A stretch of 64,000 bases of DNA from Strix aluco (Eukaryota; Chordata; Aves; Strigiformes; Strigidae), in the NCBI RefSeq assembly GCF_031877795.1, contig NC_133971.1, positions 50,273,642 through 50,337,641 on the forward strand, in the 5' to 3' direction. Shown in pieces: positions 13,656 to 26,600 of the stretch. The position numbers and the translations under genes were made by a program. Positions within the stretch are counted from its first letter, which is position 1; every line of letters begins with the position of its first letter. The notes under the pieces were generated by a model. The model was not told where the DNA came from and ran no database searches. It was given only the letters and a program-made list of their open reading frames with translations.

Positions 13656-13660
13656 ATGAG

Positions 13661-16600
13661 GACATGCAGCACAGAAGGAAAGAGGATGTCCTTGGACCAA
13701 GAAGTCCTACTGGCAGTAATCATGAGGTTCTAAGACCAGAGTTGCCTAGACAAACCAGATCTCAAATTAATTTTTTATAGAAGTCTTCAATCAACTCACA
13801 GTCTTTGCTTTCTAAGATCATATAAGAACTCCCCATGTAAGATTCCCTTGATGACTCTGGGGAAACATTCCCTTAGGAAAGATCTGGAATTATTGATTGA
13901 TGAAAGGGCAATGACTCAGCAGTTAAAAGTAGTGCTGATTTGTTGGTGTTATTGCTACCCATGTTACTGTGATGCAAATAGCTTATACCAAACATTAAGA
14001 GTGCTGAGAAGAGATTTATTTTTGTTTAGTAAGTACATTAAGTTCCCATCAGGGGCCAAAGTACCTGGTCTTGTCTACAAGGGTAGGAACGTCATGGGTT
14101 ATCAACATCTCATTTGAATGAATCATGGGTATATCTGGACTTGCTCTTTTTTGCTGATTGATAGAGATCTGCAGCAGCACACTCACTGGACCACTGTTCT
14201 GAGGTACACACTGGGCTCTTAAATGCTTTTGGGATGCTGCAGCTCTGTTGGCATTGTTCCTAAGCACAGATTCTTTACACAGGTCCTCACAGGTCAGCTG
14301 CCTTCTCAGGTTCCTTCTCAGGTAACCTCTCAGGTTACCACTGGCTCTTCCAGATTTGTCAGTAGTTTCCATGCATTCATCCTTTGGCATCGCATTTCCA
14401 GATGAGGCACAAGGAAGGACTTACAGATGGGAGGTTCTTTGCAATAGGGTGGGCCTTGTAAATAATTTTTGTAATTCATGAATTAAGAATAATGCCCCAG
14501 ACACCTATACAAAACAAAACATTACTTCTTTCAACAAGAGTCATCAGACCAGCTAGTACAATTAGGAAAGATGGACAAGTTTCAGGCTCATAAAACCTTT
14601 TCCTGCATGGAGAAAATGAGCACATAGGATTTCATATCAGAAGAAATTTATGTCTAAGGCAGCAATCCACTGGTTTACAGGAAGGTTCCTGATGGAGTTG
14701 GGATATAGAAGGGTAATATCATTCCCCAAAAAAACAAAAACCAAACAAAAAACCCCCCACAATAAAATGTGATTGACAGGAAACTTGCGAAATAAGACAA
14801 TGGTTAAGTTCAGAAAATATCTTCAGACAAATGCTTTTGTAATAAATCTTGAGTTTTACCATTGACTCCCACAGAAGTAGAACTGGATTCAGTGGTGTTG
14901 CTCTCTCTTTATCCTAATTGTGAGGTTTTGTGGTTGTGGGTTTGAAAAGGGCAGTACCAATGCAGTAATGTTCTTTATACCTATTAGGTGCCCTTCAGCA
15001 GAGGCAGCTGTCATTTATAAATTCCTGTGAACTCTCCTGGGTCGAACATTAGACAGGTTGTTCTTCCAAGAGTTGCCTAGCACCAGAAGTGTGTCAGTTA
15101 GCTGGGATATGAGACTCTGTGATGGTTTTTGCTATGTTCTGGCTCCAAATTCCTTGTTTTCTTTGCTTTCCAATTGATTTTCATTGCAGGGCACAATGTT
15201 AGTTCATCTCACAGGAATTTGTTTACTGTTTTCCACTATTTCAAGCCTCTTTCCTGGTTAGTTTTCAACTTGAAAATTACCTTTTTCCACATAGACACAT
15301 TTTTTCCCCTACAGTTCTGATTAGATACCTTTTTTTTCCACTTTTTGCCTTACTCCAGTAAGTAGCCTTACTACTCACTGAAGAACACTGGTTGGTCTGC
15401 AGCTGTATGTTCAGTATGGATGAAGGTCTTCTCAAGTTAGGAGGGTGTCTTCTTTGCTGGATGCTGACCAGTAATATCTCACCAGAGTAAAAGCAGTGAA
15501 AATAAGCCAGACATTTTAAAGTGCAGTCTTGATGTAGTTTGTACCTTATTTTTTCCTATCTTGAATCTGTGAGAATGTAGTATTAGCTCACAGTCTGTTT
15601 TTATTTCCTCCTTTCTTCCTCTTTTCATCTTGATTTCTTCCATTTTTCCTCCTGACTTTCTATCCTAGTTTTTTCTCACCCCTGTCGTCATCTTATTTTG
15701 TATGTATCATGGGCTACAACCAGGAGAAGGAATTTGATTATGTGGAGAGGCTCCAGCAAAGCAGAGTGGACAGTTTAAATGGATAGGCAAAGCAACACAT
15801 CTAGTGTGGAAGATGTATAGATTTTTCTTCTACTCTTCTACCATATTCTTTTCAAACATCTTCAAACTATATCTTATTTCAGGGCTTGAACCTGCTAAAT
15901 ATCCTAAGTGATAGGATTCTCTGTCTTGCCTCTCTCCCTCATAGTCAGTGGTGGTTATATCAAGGCTAACATGCCTCTGCACATTAGAGGTTCCTGTTTC
16001 CTTAGGGACCTCATATTTGCTAGCATTAAGGCTTCTTGGTTTAAGTCAAATAGATAAGATGCTGTGGTTACAATTAGGGCATTGAAAATAGAGGATACTG
16101 AAATAACAAAGAAATTGTTGTTTCAGAATGAAAAGTCACCATAATCTGCAAGACCTTTTCTTGGGAGTCCTTTTAATGCTTAAGACCAAACTCTCAAAGG
16201 TTGAATATGGCTAAGGGAAGTAAGAAGAGAGAATTCAAGAGCCAGATCTGCTGTCTGTGCGAACAAAATGCTCAGTACCTCTGGGGGAGTCCTGGTAGGC
16301 ATCTTCATTTCCATGCCACACTGATGATGTATCATCACACTAGTGTGACCATGATGGAGTAAGGAAGTGGAACCATGCCCCACATTACTAGAACAGCTCA
16401 AGGTTAAATGTAACATAAACCCTAGCTGTCAACAGGAAAGGCTCTGCTGGTGTGTTGCACAGTAGCAGCTGGAAGATATTACATTACAATTACATCTGGC
16501 TCTTACTGTACGCGTGGCTTGTTTAAGATCTGAGTGCTTCTCTTTTAGTAGTAAAATATTTAAAATCATAATACAGTTTAAAAAAGAGCACATGTTATGT

Positions 16601-17371
16601 CACACCATAATACACAATCTCCAGTTTCACTTTGGAGGACAGAAACTTAAAAACTATTTCATAACATGCAAACACTTCAGATATAATTAAGATTTTATAC
16701 TTTCCTTGGCTGTACTATTTTTCTCCTTTCTAAATATATAAACTCAGCTAAACTGAATATTCACAGAAAAGCAGATTGGGAGGGTTCTGAGAGGTAATTT
16801 TTCCTGTTCTAAGAATGTAAATTGGATAGTGTATTCTAAACGTATGAGGAAGATACTTTGCCAAAAATTTTTTTTAATAAAAATAATTACAATGAGAGAT
16901 GTGCCAGTTTAAGACAGGTTGTTATATGCAACCAACTGTATCTATGTATACGTAACCTACCGACTCTAAACAACTGTATCTACATCTGTAAGTACGGATT
17001 GTATATATGCCTGTTTATAAACAAGGAAATGGGAATTATTTAATCAAGAACTAAATTTAAATAGCAATTCCTGCCTGGCTGCCTTCATAGGATGCACAGA
17101 AGTGTGACCAGAGCTAGAGCAGGTGTCCTGCATGGCTTCTGCTGGAATGGAGTTAGAACTGCCCTGTACTTCAGACTCTGCATTGTTAAGAGCAGACAGC
17201 CTGGGGCTTTAACTCATGCTATACATCAGAGCCTGCACTTCATACAGTCATCTTCCTAAGGGACAGCCAAGACAGAGGGCAGAATGAAAACTGTAATGTT
17301 CTGGAAGAAGAATATTCATTATAGTCTGATGCCATGGCAGGCACAGATGACACAGATGATGCAAAGCTAAT
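13661..17371. other. AT-rich intergenic DNA, no gene recognised
   Basis: No recognisable gene. A small direct repeat with a 'tctcaggt' core occurs three times near 14,303-14,338. A/C-rich low-complexity sequence lies at about 14,726-14,760. The remaining open frames are short and have no domain. Confidence 0.45.
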
Positions 17372-17647
17372 TCAAGGCAGTAGGAGTCTCAAAAGGAAAA
17401 ATACTCCTTTCTTCAGGGGCAGGAGGACTGGAGAAGAGTTTGTGTTCTTTTCTCTTGGATTCAGTTGAAATGTCCACTTCTCACCAACACTTAAGGATAA
17501 AGATTTCTTGCTGTACATCAAGCTTGTGTGCTGTAGTTGAGGAGACATGTTTGACTTAAATCCACCCATCAGTTGCTTCTCCTTCTGCAGCTTTAATGTC
17601 TGGTTTCTTAGCACATCTCTTATTCCTTCAGACTTACTGTTTTGCAC
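17372..17647 (-). other. Possible minus-strand coding exon or decayed exon, unidentified
   Basis: A 91-codon frame (GTG at 17,647; stop at 17,372) with coding-like composition: a lysine- and glutamine-rich hydrophilic N-terminal half (RNQTLKLQKEKQLMGGFK) followed by a serine-rich segment (SKKSLSLSVGEKWTF) and a proline-rich end. A stop lies directly upstream, and a weak acceptor-like 'ttctaag' is there as well, so it could be a terminal exon. There is no neighbouring exon, promoter or poly(A) signal I can tie to it, and I recognise no family. A chance frame is a real alternative. Confidence 0.22.
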
Positions 17648-17649
17648 TT

Positions 17650-20600
17650 AGAATAATTAAGCTACACTCTGTTAAATGGCTGGGTTTTTTACATTTTGTA
17701 CAGCAAGGCGTTAATTTGATTTACACTAACTTTCATTTCCTTGGACTGTCATTTATTTAAATAAAGTTCTGTATCTTAAGAATGAAATGCATCAATCAGT
17801 GATATGAGGGCTTAAGTTCTACTTTATTATACTTAGGTGGAGGTGGTGAAATCACGTGATTGTATTGATCTGAGCTCAAATAAGGCCTCAGTTCTGACCT
17901 TCAATATATTAACGTAGAGTTCCTGCTGATTACAATGAGAGCCAAGCACATGCAGCCAAGGCTCAGAGTTTGGCCTTTGGTCAGAATATGTATTCATTTT
18001 TGCTTTTTGTTAGATTTAGAGGATATATCAAAAATATTGTCCATTTTAAACTTGTTTTTCTTTTCTTCTGCTTGTCTAAAGTGAGATGCCTGTTCCCGTT
18101 ATCCAACCCCAAGTGAAAGACACAAAGCTAACCTCTAACTTTGCCAACTGTAGTTCTCCAAACTTGCCAGCACTTTTGCATCAATGATGAGGACAGGTCA
18201 CATTGCCCTGTTGACACAAAGATATGCCTTTGCAGCACAGCCCAGGGATGACACAGGTGACCCTGCCTGTCTGTTTCACAAGCAGAAGTATTACGTCAGT
18301 TCGTATTGGAAATTCCCCCTAGCCAGGCATCTTGTGAAAATCAGTGTTTTAGCTGTTTAGATGGTAACTAGTTATGTTTATACGGGAACTGTTAAACTAA
18401 TTTAGCAATAACTTATTTAAAAATACCATCTTGCACAATGAGAAAAAGCTGAAAACAACCAAAAGTAATGTTAGTTTGAGTGGCCTCAACAGAACTGGTC
18501 AAATATTTTTAGCACTTATTTTAGTGTCCTTCTGACAGGGTGCACAAAAAGTTGAAGGTGAGACAGAGTTTTCTCATTCTGGTTCCAAAGGCACAGCAAG
18601 AAGTTTCCTGCACCAGGAGTTTACAGTGTCTGAAGATAAAAATAGGAAATGTTTCTGGGGAAAGGAAGTATTACTTCACAGTTTCTGAGACAAAAACCTT
18701 AAGCAGAGAAAGAAGAATGATTTGCTCAAAGCTACCAGAGGTTGTGGTGCTCAGAGGAACTGCACTCACCGCTCCTGGCTGAGGCACTGGAGTATTTTTC
18801 CACTCTGTTTTGCTCTTTGGGGTAATATTTAACATTGTGCACGGCAGAGTATAAATACACATAAAAACAAATCAAAGTAGATCAGATCAGCTGGTGGTTT
18901 ATGTCTACGCATAGTGTGCCAATGTCTCCTGTAACACAGATGAAAAAAGCTGACCAGAAGGATAACCTGGATCAAACTTTTAGGTAGTTCTACAAGCAGA
19001 ACTGGGACAGACACAGGGAAAAGGGGAAATAATTTTACTGGCAAAAAGAGACTGCGAGGGTTTAGATGAAGTTCTAAGACAGCCTCACTCACCTGACCAC
19101 AGTTGGGGTGAAAACACCACAGAATAGGACTATTTAAAATACTCTAATGCTTGTGACAGAGCACACATTATGCTGATAAAACAAGTATGCATATCTGAAG
19201 CCATTTTGTGCAGTTTACTATGAATTTTTAAGCCTCTTGTGCTGAATTTGGCAGTGTGTTTCTGATGTTAGAACAGTCCTTCCCTGCAGCAGCCCAGAAG
19301 TCAAGTTTGGAATAGGATGAATTTCAAAAAACCTTAGGGAAAATTGAATTTGAAAGAATGTTGATGCCTATACACACATCTAAGTATTTACATATGTATG
19401 TACAAGACTTAGATGCATATAAAGTAGAAAGAAAGAATTGTAAGGCAATATTCATTTAAGGAGGTCGGGCTGGAAGAGGTTTCCTTTTATGTACAGGGGA
19501 AGAATTTATTTTCTGAATTCTTAAGAAGTTTTGTGGAGTTGCTGAGTTGTTTGTTGGTTTGTGGTTTGTTTTTTTTTTTTTTTTAGTTTTGGGCTACTTC
19601 ATGTACACAGGTCCTACCAAAGTGATGGCTGCATGGCTTCAGACAAAGTTCTCATTTTATTTTGGCAGGATCTTTTTCCTGATTTTCCTCTGAAAGCATT
19701 TTAAATAGTTCTCCTTTGCAAGATTTGCTGGTTTAAGCTTATGTCAGAAAAAGTTTAGAAGTGGAAAAGAAAATTGCTATTTTAATCTATTCCTCATACT
19801 TAAAGTTCTCTTCTACTATTGTGCTCCCAGAATCTTGTCCTTAAGATGTCTGCAAATGGTCATGGGTTTTGGTTTTTTTCAAGAGTGAAATCAATAATTG
19901 GAGAAGTATAGTCTTTAAGGTCATGATAAAAAGCTGATAGAACAATATAAAATAGCAGTTTCAAATAAAAGCTTGATGGTTAAGCTGCAAAAAGATCCAT
20001 AGACATGCTAACTGTTGAGAGGCTGATGACACAAACAGCTTTACTAAATTAATGGGAGAAAACACCTCCTTTACTAGAATAGACTGTGTGAAAAGCTGAC
20101 CTAAGGCTCTTCTGTCTGACTGTCACAGTTGTCTTCTCTCTAATGTGTTTTGAAGTTTAAAAGAATGAGAAGAAGAAAGTCTGTTCTGTGTCAAGTAATG
20201 GAGGAATACCTGAATAGGTGAAAATTCTTGAGACAAAGGTGACTCTCTTTCAGAGCTTACACACTTAGGAGTGTGACAAAAACATTGGGCACCCAGAAGA
20301 CAAAATCTCACACAAAATTTTGTCAAAATGATGGATAGGAAATGTGCATTTATGAATAGCTTGCTATTCTCTTTTTGCTGCTTTTCGCCTCTTTTTACTG
20401 TCTTTCTCTCTTTAAAATCATCTTGGTATTTCTGTTGATTCAATTATTCCACATTTGTTTGATGTGTAAGAATACTCTGAAACATTAAATTACATAAATC
20501 TTTCTTGTACCAGAGAGACAATTCAAATGTTAATGTAGATGTAGAGCCCTTATTCCTGGTATTTTCTTATAGTGTAGAGTATTAGTGCTGATTCTGACTC

Positions 20601-23600
20601 ACTTGCTGTATGAGTATTGAAAAAGTCCACCTCTGAAATGGAAACCCTTCGAAGTATCTTGGCCCATGCAAATGCCAAGTTGTTTCCGTGTATTTGAAAG
20701 ACAAAGTCCAGCACGTTTGTCTTGCAATACTCAGCTGAGTGTTTTAAAAGGGGAGATTAAAAAATGAAAGCTCAAAATATTAGCACAAGATAAAAGTGGC
20801 AGCTGTTTTATGGAAACTTTGATAAATTTCTTTTAGTAGACAATTGTGTGTAAATGCTCCTTAAAAACATTGAAATCACTTTTTGTTAAAAGATGTGAAA
20901 CCAAAAATACATGCCTACTTCTTCAGTTTTTAACTCATGCCTTAAAAAGGCAAAGTTTCCAGTGACCAAGGTCTTATTACTTAACAAGGTCTATTTCTTC
21001 AGCTTCTCTTTTTTCTACTGTAAATATTTTAAACACAAGAACAGCCAGCATTTTTAACTTTGTCCTTCTTTCATTGAACTGATGTGGGTGGAAACAAAAC
21101 ACCTGACAGAAGCTAACAACCTCTTGTCAGATGGCATGCTGCTGATGGTGGTAGAAATATCTACCCTGAGTTCAGGGGTCAGCGTTGGACTCTGTAGCAA
21201 TAGGCACAAGGAAAGAACTGAAAAAAAAGGAATTATTTTTCTTTCCTGCCTGGCTTTCTGAAACTCAGTACTCTTTCAACAAAAGGCTCTTTAGATTTGC
21301 AGATATTTGGGATTGAGGAAGAGGTGTTCAGTTTCACTGTTGGCTCCTTCCAGCCAAAGCTACAATTCAGCAAGCCTTCACCAGCATGCAGAAGAAGAGT
21401 TGTCAATCAACAGTTAAATACTGACATGAATAGTACTTTTGTAAATATTTCTGTTGTGCCTTTGAAAGCACACAAGCCAAAACAAAAAATCTTTTGACAG
21501 TGTGTGAAAAACAAAACTGAAATGCTTCAACAGCCTTTCGCAGCTAGAAAGCTGGCCATATAAACTCTAAAATTGAATGTTCTTTGTCAGGTGGAAGAAA
21601 GCTGTGTTCTGAGATTTGATCATCAGGCAGCCCAACAGTGCAGCTGCATGATTTAGAAAAGCATTTCTTAGCTGTGTGAGTTCGTTGGTTGCATTTTTAT
21701 TCACATTCATGAAGTATTTGCAGTTGTCATTGTATTCATCTTGAGTGAGTTTCCCTTTTAAAAGCATTAGCAAGACACTGAGCAGTTTCCAGATCTTCAG
21801 TCAGATCTGATATATTGTAAGATCTGCCAAATAAATCCCAAAGTTGAGTGCTTTTGTCCATTTTTTTAAGAGGCAGTAGGAAAATAACAGCCTCACATAC
21901 ACAAAGAAAGTATCTTTCATATCTATCAGTTTATAATAATCTCTACAGGACAGTCTTAATGATGTGTATTGCAGAAAACATTGCAGGTGGTGACTAACTA
22001 AAGAGCACTGGAACACAAGTGGAGCAGTTATCTTGAGTTGCACAACCACACTTGCAAAATTGAATATTCAGACTTGTTTGGATTAAAGGGCACATTGGCT
22101 AAAGCTACCAATTTATCTGCTGCTTTCATTGTAACTTGGATTTTAACTTCCACCAGAGATGGCATGAGAATTGTTGCTACCTCATCTAACATCTAGCAGA
22201 CTCAAGAGCAGCACCACAGCTGTCAGTCTGCTCAGAGGTGGCTGGGAGTCCAAATTCTCACATGAAAATTAAACCCATGACTTTGTGTCCCAGGTCCTGT
22301 GTTTGTGGGAATGTTTTTTTTTTTTTTTTTACAGGATAAACTGTTTCATCCTCATATACAACAATTTTGGTTGGTTTTTTTTTCAGACATCTGGCATCTT
22401 TTGAATACCAGTTAATCCTCTTTGGAAGGGCCTAAGTCTGTCCTAGAATTGTTATGTTTTCAGGAAAATAATTTTCAGCTGTTACCTAAAGTTAAATCAA
22501 CAGTTCCCCTTCGGACAGTCATCCCGTTGCTATGCTGTTCTGCACAGATTTACAGCTGTATTAACCTGTGTCTTTTATCTGTAGGTCCTCTAAGGTCAGT
22601 TCAGCTGACTGTAACCTTCCATTTAGATTTTAAAATTCAACTAGCCCCAGTAAAATTCCAGTTTATGTAGACTCAACAACATTCCCTTTACCGCAGTCAT
22701 GTTGCCTACCTCTGGGTGCACTTAGTAGGAATGTCTGCAATACTTTGGTCACTGAGAGAACAAAAAAATTCTCTGAAATGCCAAGACCTAGAAGCACTGG
22801 AAATGAAGGAGATGGTTGGAATCCAGTGTCATTGAAAAATGGTGAATGGGGAAGGCATCTAAGTAACTGAAGATGCCAAGGAGAGATCTCTTTCCCAAAT
22901 AGAGATTCTTCCAGACAGATTATTTTTCAGCATATCAATCTTCATTTAGAAATAGAATCTGGACATTTAAGATACAAATATGAATCTTTAGGTGGAGAAC
23001 TAACCTGCAGCTTCTGCTGAGGTGAAACCGCTATCTAGAATGCAGGCTGGGATAAACATCCTTGAAATTATGAGGTATAACCCATGTTCTTAATTTAAAG
23101 CAGTTCAGTGCAAGATTGCTCAAACAGGAGGAAACAAATGTAAACTTCTGAGGCAAAAATAATTTCTAAATACTGCCATATGCATGTGGATAGATGGAGG
23201 GACACATAGAGAAACATCTAACACTGAAAGGGAAGCCTGAAGTACAGGTTTTTGGCTCACATTCTCTGGAGCTGTTGTTTCCCGTGGGTCTCACCTTAGC
23301 ACCAGGGATCCTTTCAGCTGGTCCTTGCTAACATAGTAAAACTGGAGGCTTGGAATGAAGACCAAAAAATAGCTGGGTAGATCTCATTGTTTTTCCTGGT
23401 GTAATATCCTTATTGTAGTCATTAAAATCTATCCTGGAATTTTGAATTTGCAGTCAGTGCTTATAGCAAAATACTTTTTGTCTAGATCTTCATCTGTGAT
23501 GTGGATTTTATTCATTGAAGTCAATGAAGTAATAGTGACCTAAATCATCTAAGCCTTAATCCTGCCTGTGGCTGGAAGCCCTGGCTCTTGGTGTTTCCCT

Positions 23601-26600
23601 CACATGCTTTGCAGGAGCAGAAGAAACAGCATTAGAGAGAAGTGATTTCTGTTTTGAAGCAGAGACCATTTCTTTTGTTTTGCTTTGTTGGGTTTTTTTA
23701 TTTGTTTGTTTAGTTATGAATTAGTCAACACCTACCAAAGGTGATATTCCAGTTAAAAACCTAATGGATGGTAATGGAGTGTCAGAAGATCGTTTGGGCT
23801 ATGCATATATTGACAAATAGGATAACACAGTAGGAGTGGATCTGTAGAGTAAAAAAATTGGTGCTGAGGACTGGACATTCCACAATATATTGATTTCAGT
23901 AGGTTTTACTTCAGGCTGGTTCTGGTCTGATCTGTGAATGGAAAACTCATTAGCGGTTGGGGAACTCCAGGGGCACATTTCTGGGTTAGTGTTATCTGCA
24001 GGTAATTCAGATAATATGCTTCAAGACTTCTCTACAGCATGGTATGTGGGAAAAATCAGGAGGTTTGCTTCAAAGTTGCGCTCTTGGTCTCACTCTGTCC
24101 TGAAGACAGGTCATGAGTTGTACATCTTGCAGTAAGTGCACAGTGTGGGTATGGTCTTGCAAGTTCTTCCCTTGTTAAAAGTCTTCCTACTGGATTAGAG
24201 GTAAGCTTGCTTGCAAAAGGATTATTTCTGAGCTGATGTAAAACATATCTAGTGTATAGCATATAACTACAGCATTGTTTGCACTCTTTTGAGGCTTGCC
24301 AGAGAACAGCTGTTTCTTATTTTTCAAGTGTAGTGAAAAGGAGACAGATCTGGCAGGAAACCTCAGACAGGGGGTGGTAATAGCTTAGAATTTGTGCTCC
24401 CTTCTTCAGACTCAAACAACTTGAAACTGGACCTGGGCAAGCTCCCTGAGGCAATGAAGACACAAATGCCAAAGTGATTTCAACAACCAAAGATCTGACC
24501 AATAAATTTTTACCTGGAGAGGAAATTACCGAAATATAAGCCTCACTACTGATGTTTTAAACTTCTTGGGTCATATACATTCATTCTTGTGTGCCCAAAT
24601 GACACTTTTTTTTTTTTCCACAAAGTAATAATTCCACAGATCAGAGGACAGACAGTAAGAGACTGATTTGGAGTCATTAAAGCAATTAATCGGTATGCTT
24701 ATTTGATGATAATGCTTCCTGAAATAAGTCTGAAACCACTGTTAGCTCCAATATCGCAGCTGATGAGAGCACTTTCCAGAGGGTAGCCAGAGGTGGCCCT
24801 GACAGCTGCTCTGAATTGTCATGTTGCACATTCCACGGTTTAAACAGTAATTTATTTTGCAATCTCTGCATCATCAATTCCGGGGTGTTTGTCTGTAATG
24901 TTTAATGTTTAAAGAGGTCAATATTTAGAGATCTGTGACAGCAAATAAAACCTCTAGATTGCTTGAAAGTTAATATGTCACACACTCTGATGGTGATATA
25001 GAACAAGAACTGCCACTGACAAAGTGTCAGTGCCTCTATTAAGACAAGAAATTATGGTGGTAAGAGAACCAGCAGTGAGAAAGACTATTTAAAACTTCTG
25101 ACGCAGTTTCTGAGTATCTTAGTAAAGTTCACCGGAGCTTAAAGAAAAAACTCTGTTTGTTAATCTTATTCAAGACGAACAGGGAAACAAAACAGTGTGA
25201 ATAGTACAAAACAGGGTTATAGGATTTGCTAACGTGGAGAAATGAACGTCCCTGCTGCTCTGCCTCCTTCTCCAAGCCAGCGTGGGAAAAAACAGGCATG
25301 TGTATTGGCAGACTGTGGGATACACTACTGCTCTCAGCAATGCCTGTAAGAGTTGCCACTATATATTCCTGCAGGATCACTGCTTTGAAGTAGCACAGTC
25401 ATGCTTGGTATTGAGGTTCCCAAAGTGATGCTGGAATAATCAAAGTACCAAATTTGTGGGTTGTGCTGCCAATAGGGGAAGATGATGGCAATAAAAGCTG
25501 GTACTACAGGCACCGAAATCCGTGTACGTGACTGTATGGTAATCCAAGCAAAGAAGGAAAGGGAGGGTGGAACCCTTTCACGTGTCGGTGACCTGAGGTT
25601 AGCAAGTTTTGCCTCTGCTAACCCTGCTGCTTCTAGATCACCCCCTCTACCCAACAGGGCTTTCTGCAACAAACATCTGTGGCAGCAATGCTGGGAAGCA
25701 CTACCTGCCCTTCCTTTCTTTCCACGCACAGTTCTGAGTAAAAGGGGGACTGATGTTTTAAACAGCAGATGGGCAAAAGACCTCTGAGCAAAATCCGTAA
25801 TTATTGGAATCTCAAAGATACTTTTTCTCTTGTTAACTTAAACTTTTAGAAACAGGGTTATTTGATTAGTGAGACAACTTCTGATTTTATACTACACATT
25901 AGAGAGATAGATATATAATATTTTCATCTGACTTGGCTAAACTCACACCTGCAAGCACAAGAAAAATTATTCCACTGAATTGGAAAAGCACTCCTTGAAT
26001 CTAAAATTACTTTGGTTTAAGCACCAGGTTAAACATCATGATGTAGTGTATTTGTTGTGCAAACACAAATTACGTAATTAAATCAAAATTCTGTTATTTT
26101 TACTTTTCGTAATTTTTTAGGAGCTGTGACCATTTGTTTCCAAATACTCTAAGCAGTTCTGAAATTTCTGTGAGAGGGGAAAGTGTTAAAAAAATCTTGT
26201 CTCTTAACAAGGAAGTTTGGTGTTTCAAGCTGGAAAGATAGCTCATTTCCTGAAAACCCGATAATATCATTCCTTGACAAGAAATACTTTTTGTGTAAAC
26301 AGAGCACAAACTACAGTTTTATAGTTCTAAATACCACTTTTAAAGAAACGGGGGATGTGGTTTGATTCCCTGACCTGATCCTTGCAAGTTAGATCCTCCA
26401 TAGTCCCAAAAGACATGAATAGTTTCTTGCAAGTAGAAAAGAGAAACAGAAACAAGACTTATAGAATGTTCTGAATACGCAGGTCTCTGCTCACTCTCTC
26501 TCTTCTCTCTCTCTCTGTCTCCAGACCTAAAATGCTGTGAAGTCGAGGCAAACTGCCAAGAGTTTCACACCCAGTGCTGAACTGGCATGAAGTCAAAGGT

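Larger units (their letters stand above)
9430..13660 (+). mobile_element. Degraded ERVL-like endogenous retrovirus with two LTRs and 5-bp target duplication
   Basis: A fossil provirus. A full-length left LTR (9,435-10,016) and a shorter right LTR (13,380-13,655) are clearly homologous: both begin TGTG and end ACAACA, and share many stretches such as 'gctgagcag' and 'acaagaag'. The element is flanked by the direct repeat ATGAG (9,430-9,434 and 13,656-13,660). The 5-bp duplication fits ERVL-type integration. Just inside the left LTR, about 10,025-10,043, is a primer-binding-site-like sequence resembling a tRNA-Lys complement. The internal region is only a remnant with a tandem array (10,370-10,925), and it is interrupted by a CR1 LINE (11,322 to about 13,310). 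No intact gag, pol or env is visible. The element is broken in many ways and of moderate age. Assignment to ERVL is from recall of avian LTRs plus duplication length. Confidence 0.85.

Noticed and set aside
25334-25787. Overlapping frames of 131 (minus) and 101 (plus) codons
   Set aside because: Slightly GC-richer patch but no recognisable domain, and both strands are open.
26486-26525. (CT)n tract ending in a strong acceptor consensus
   Set aside because: The sequence after it has an immediate stop and no coding character; microsatellites mimic pyrimidine tracts.
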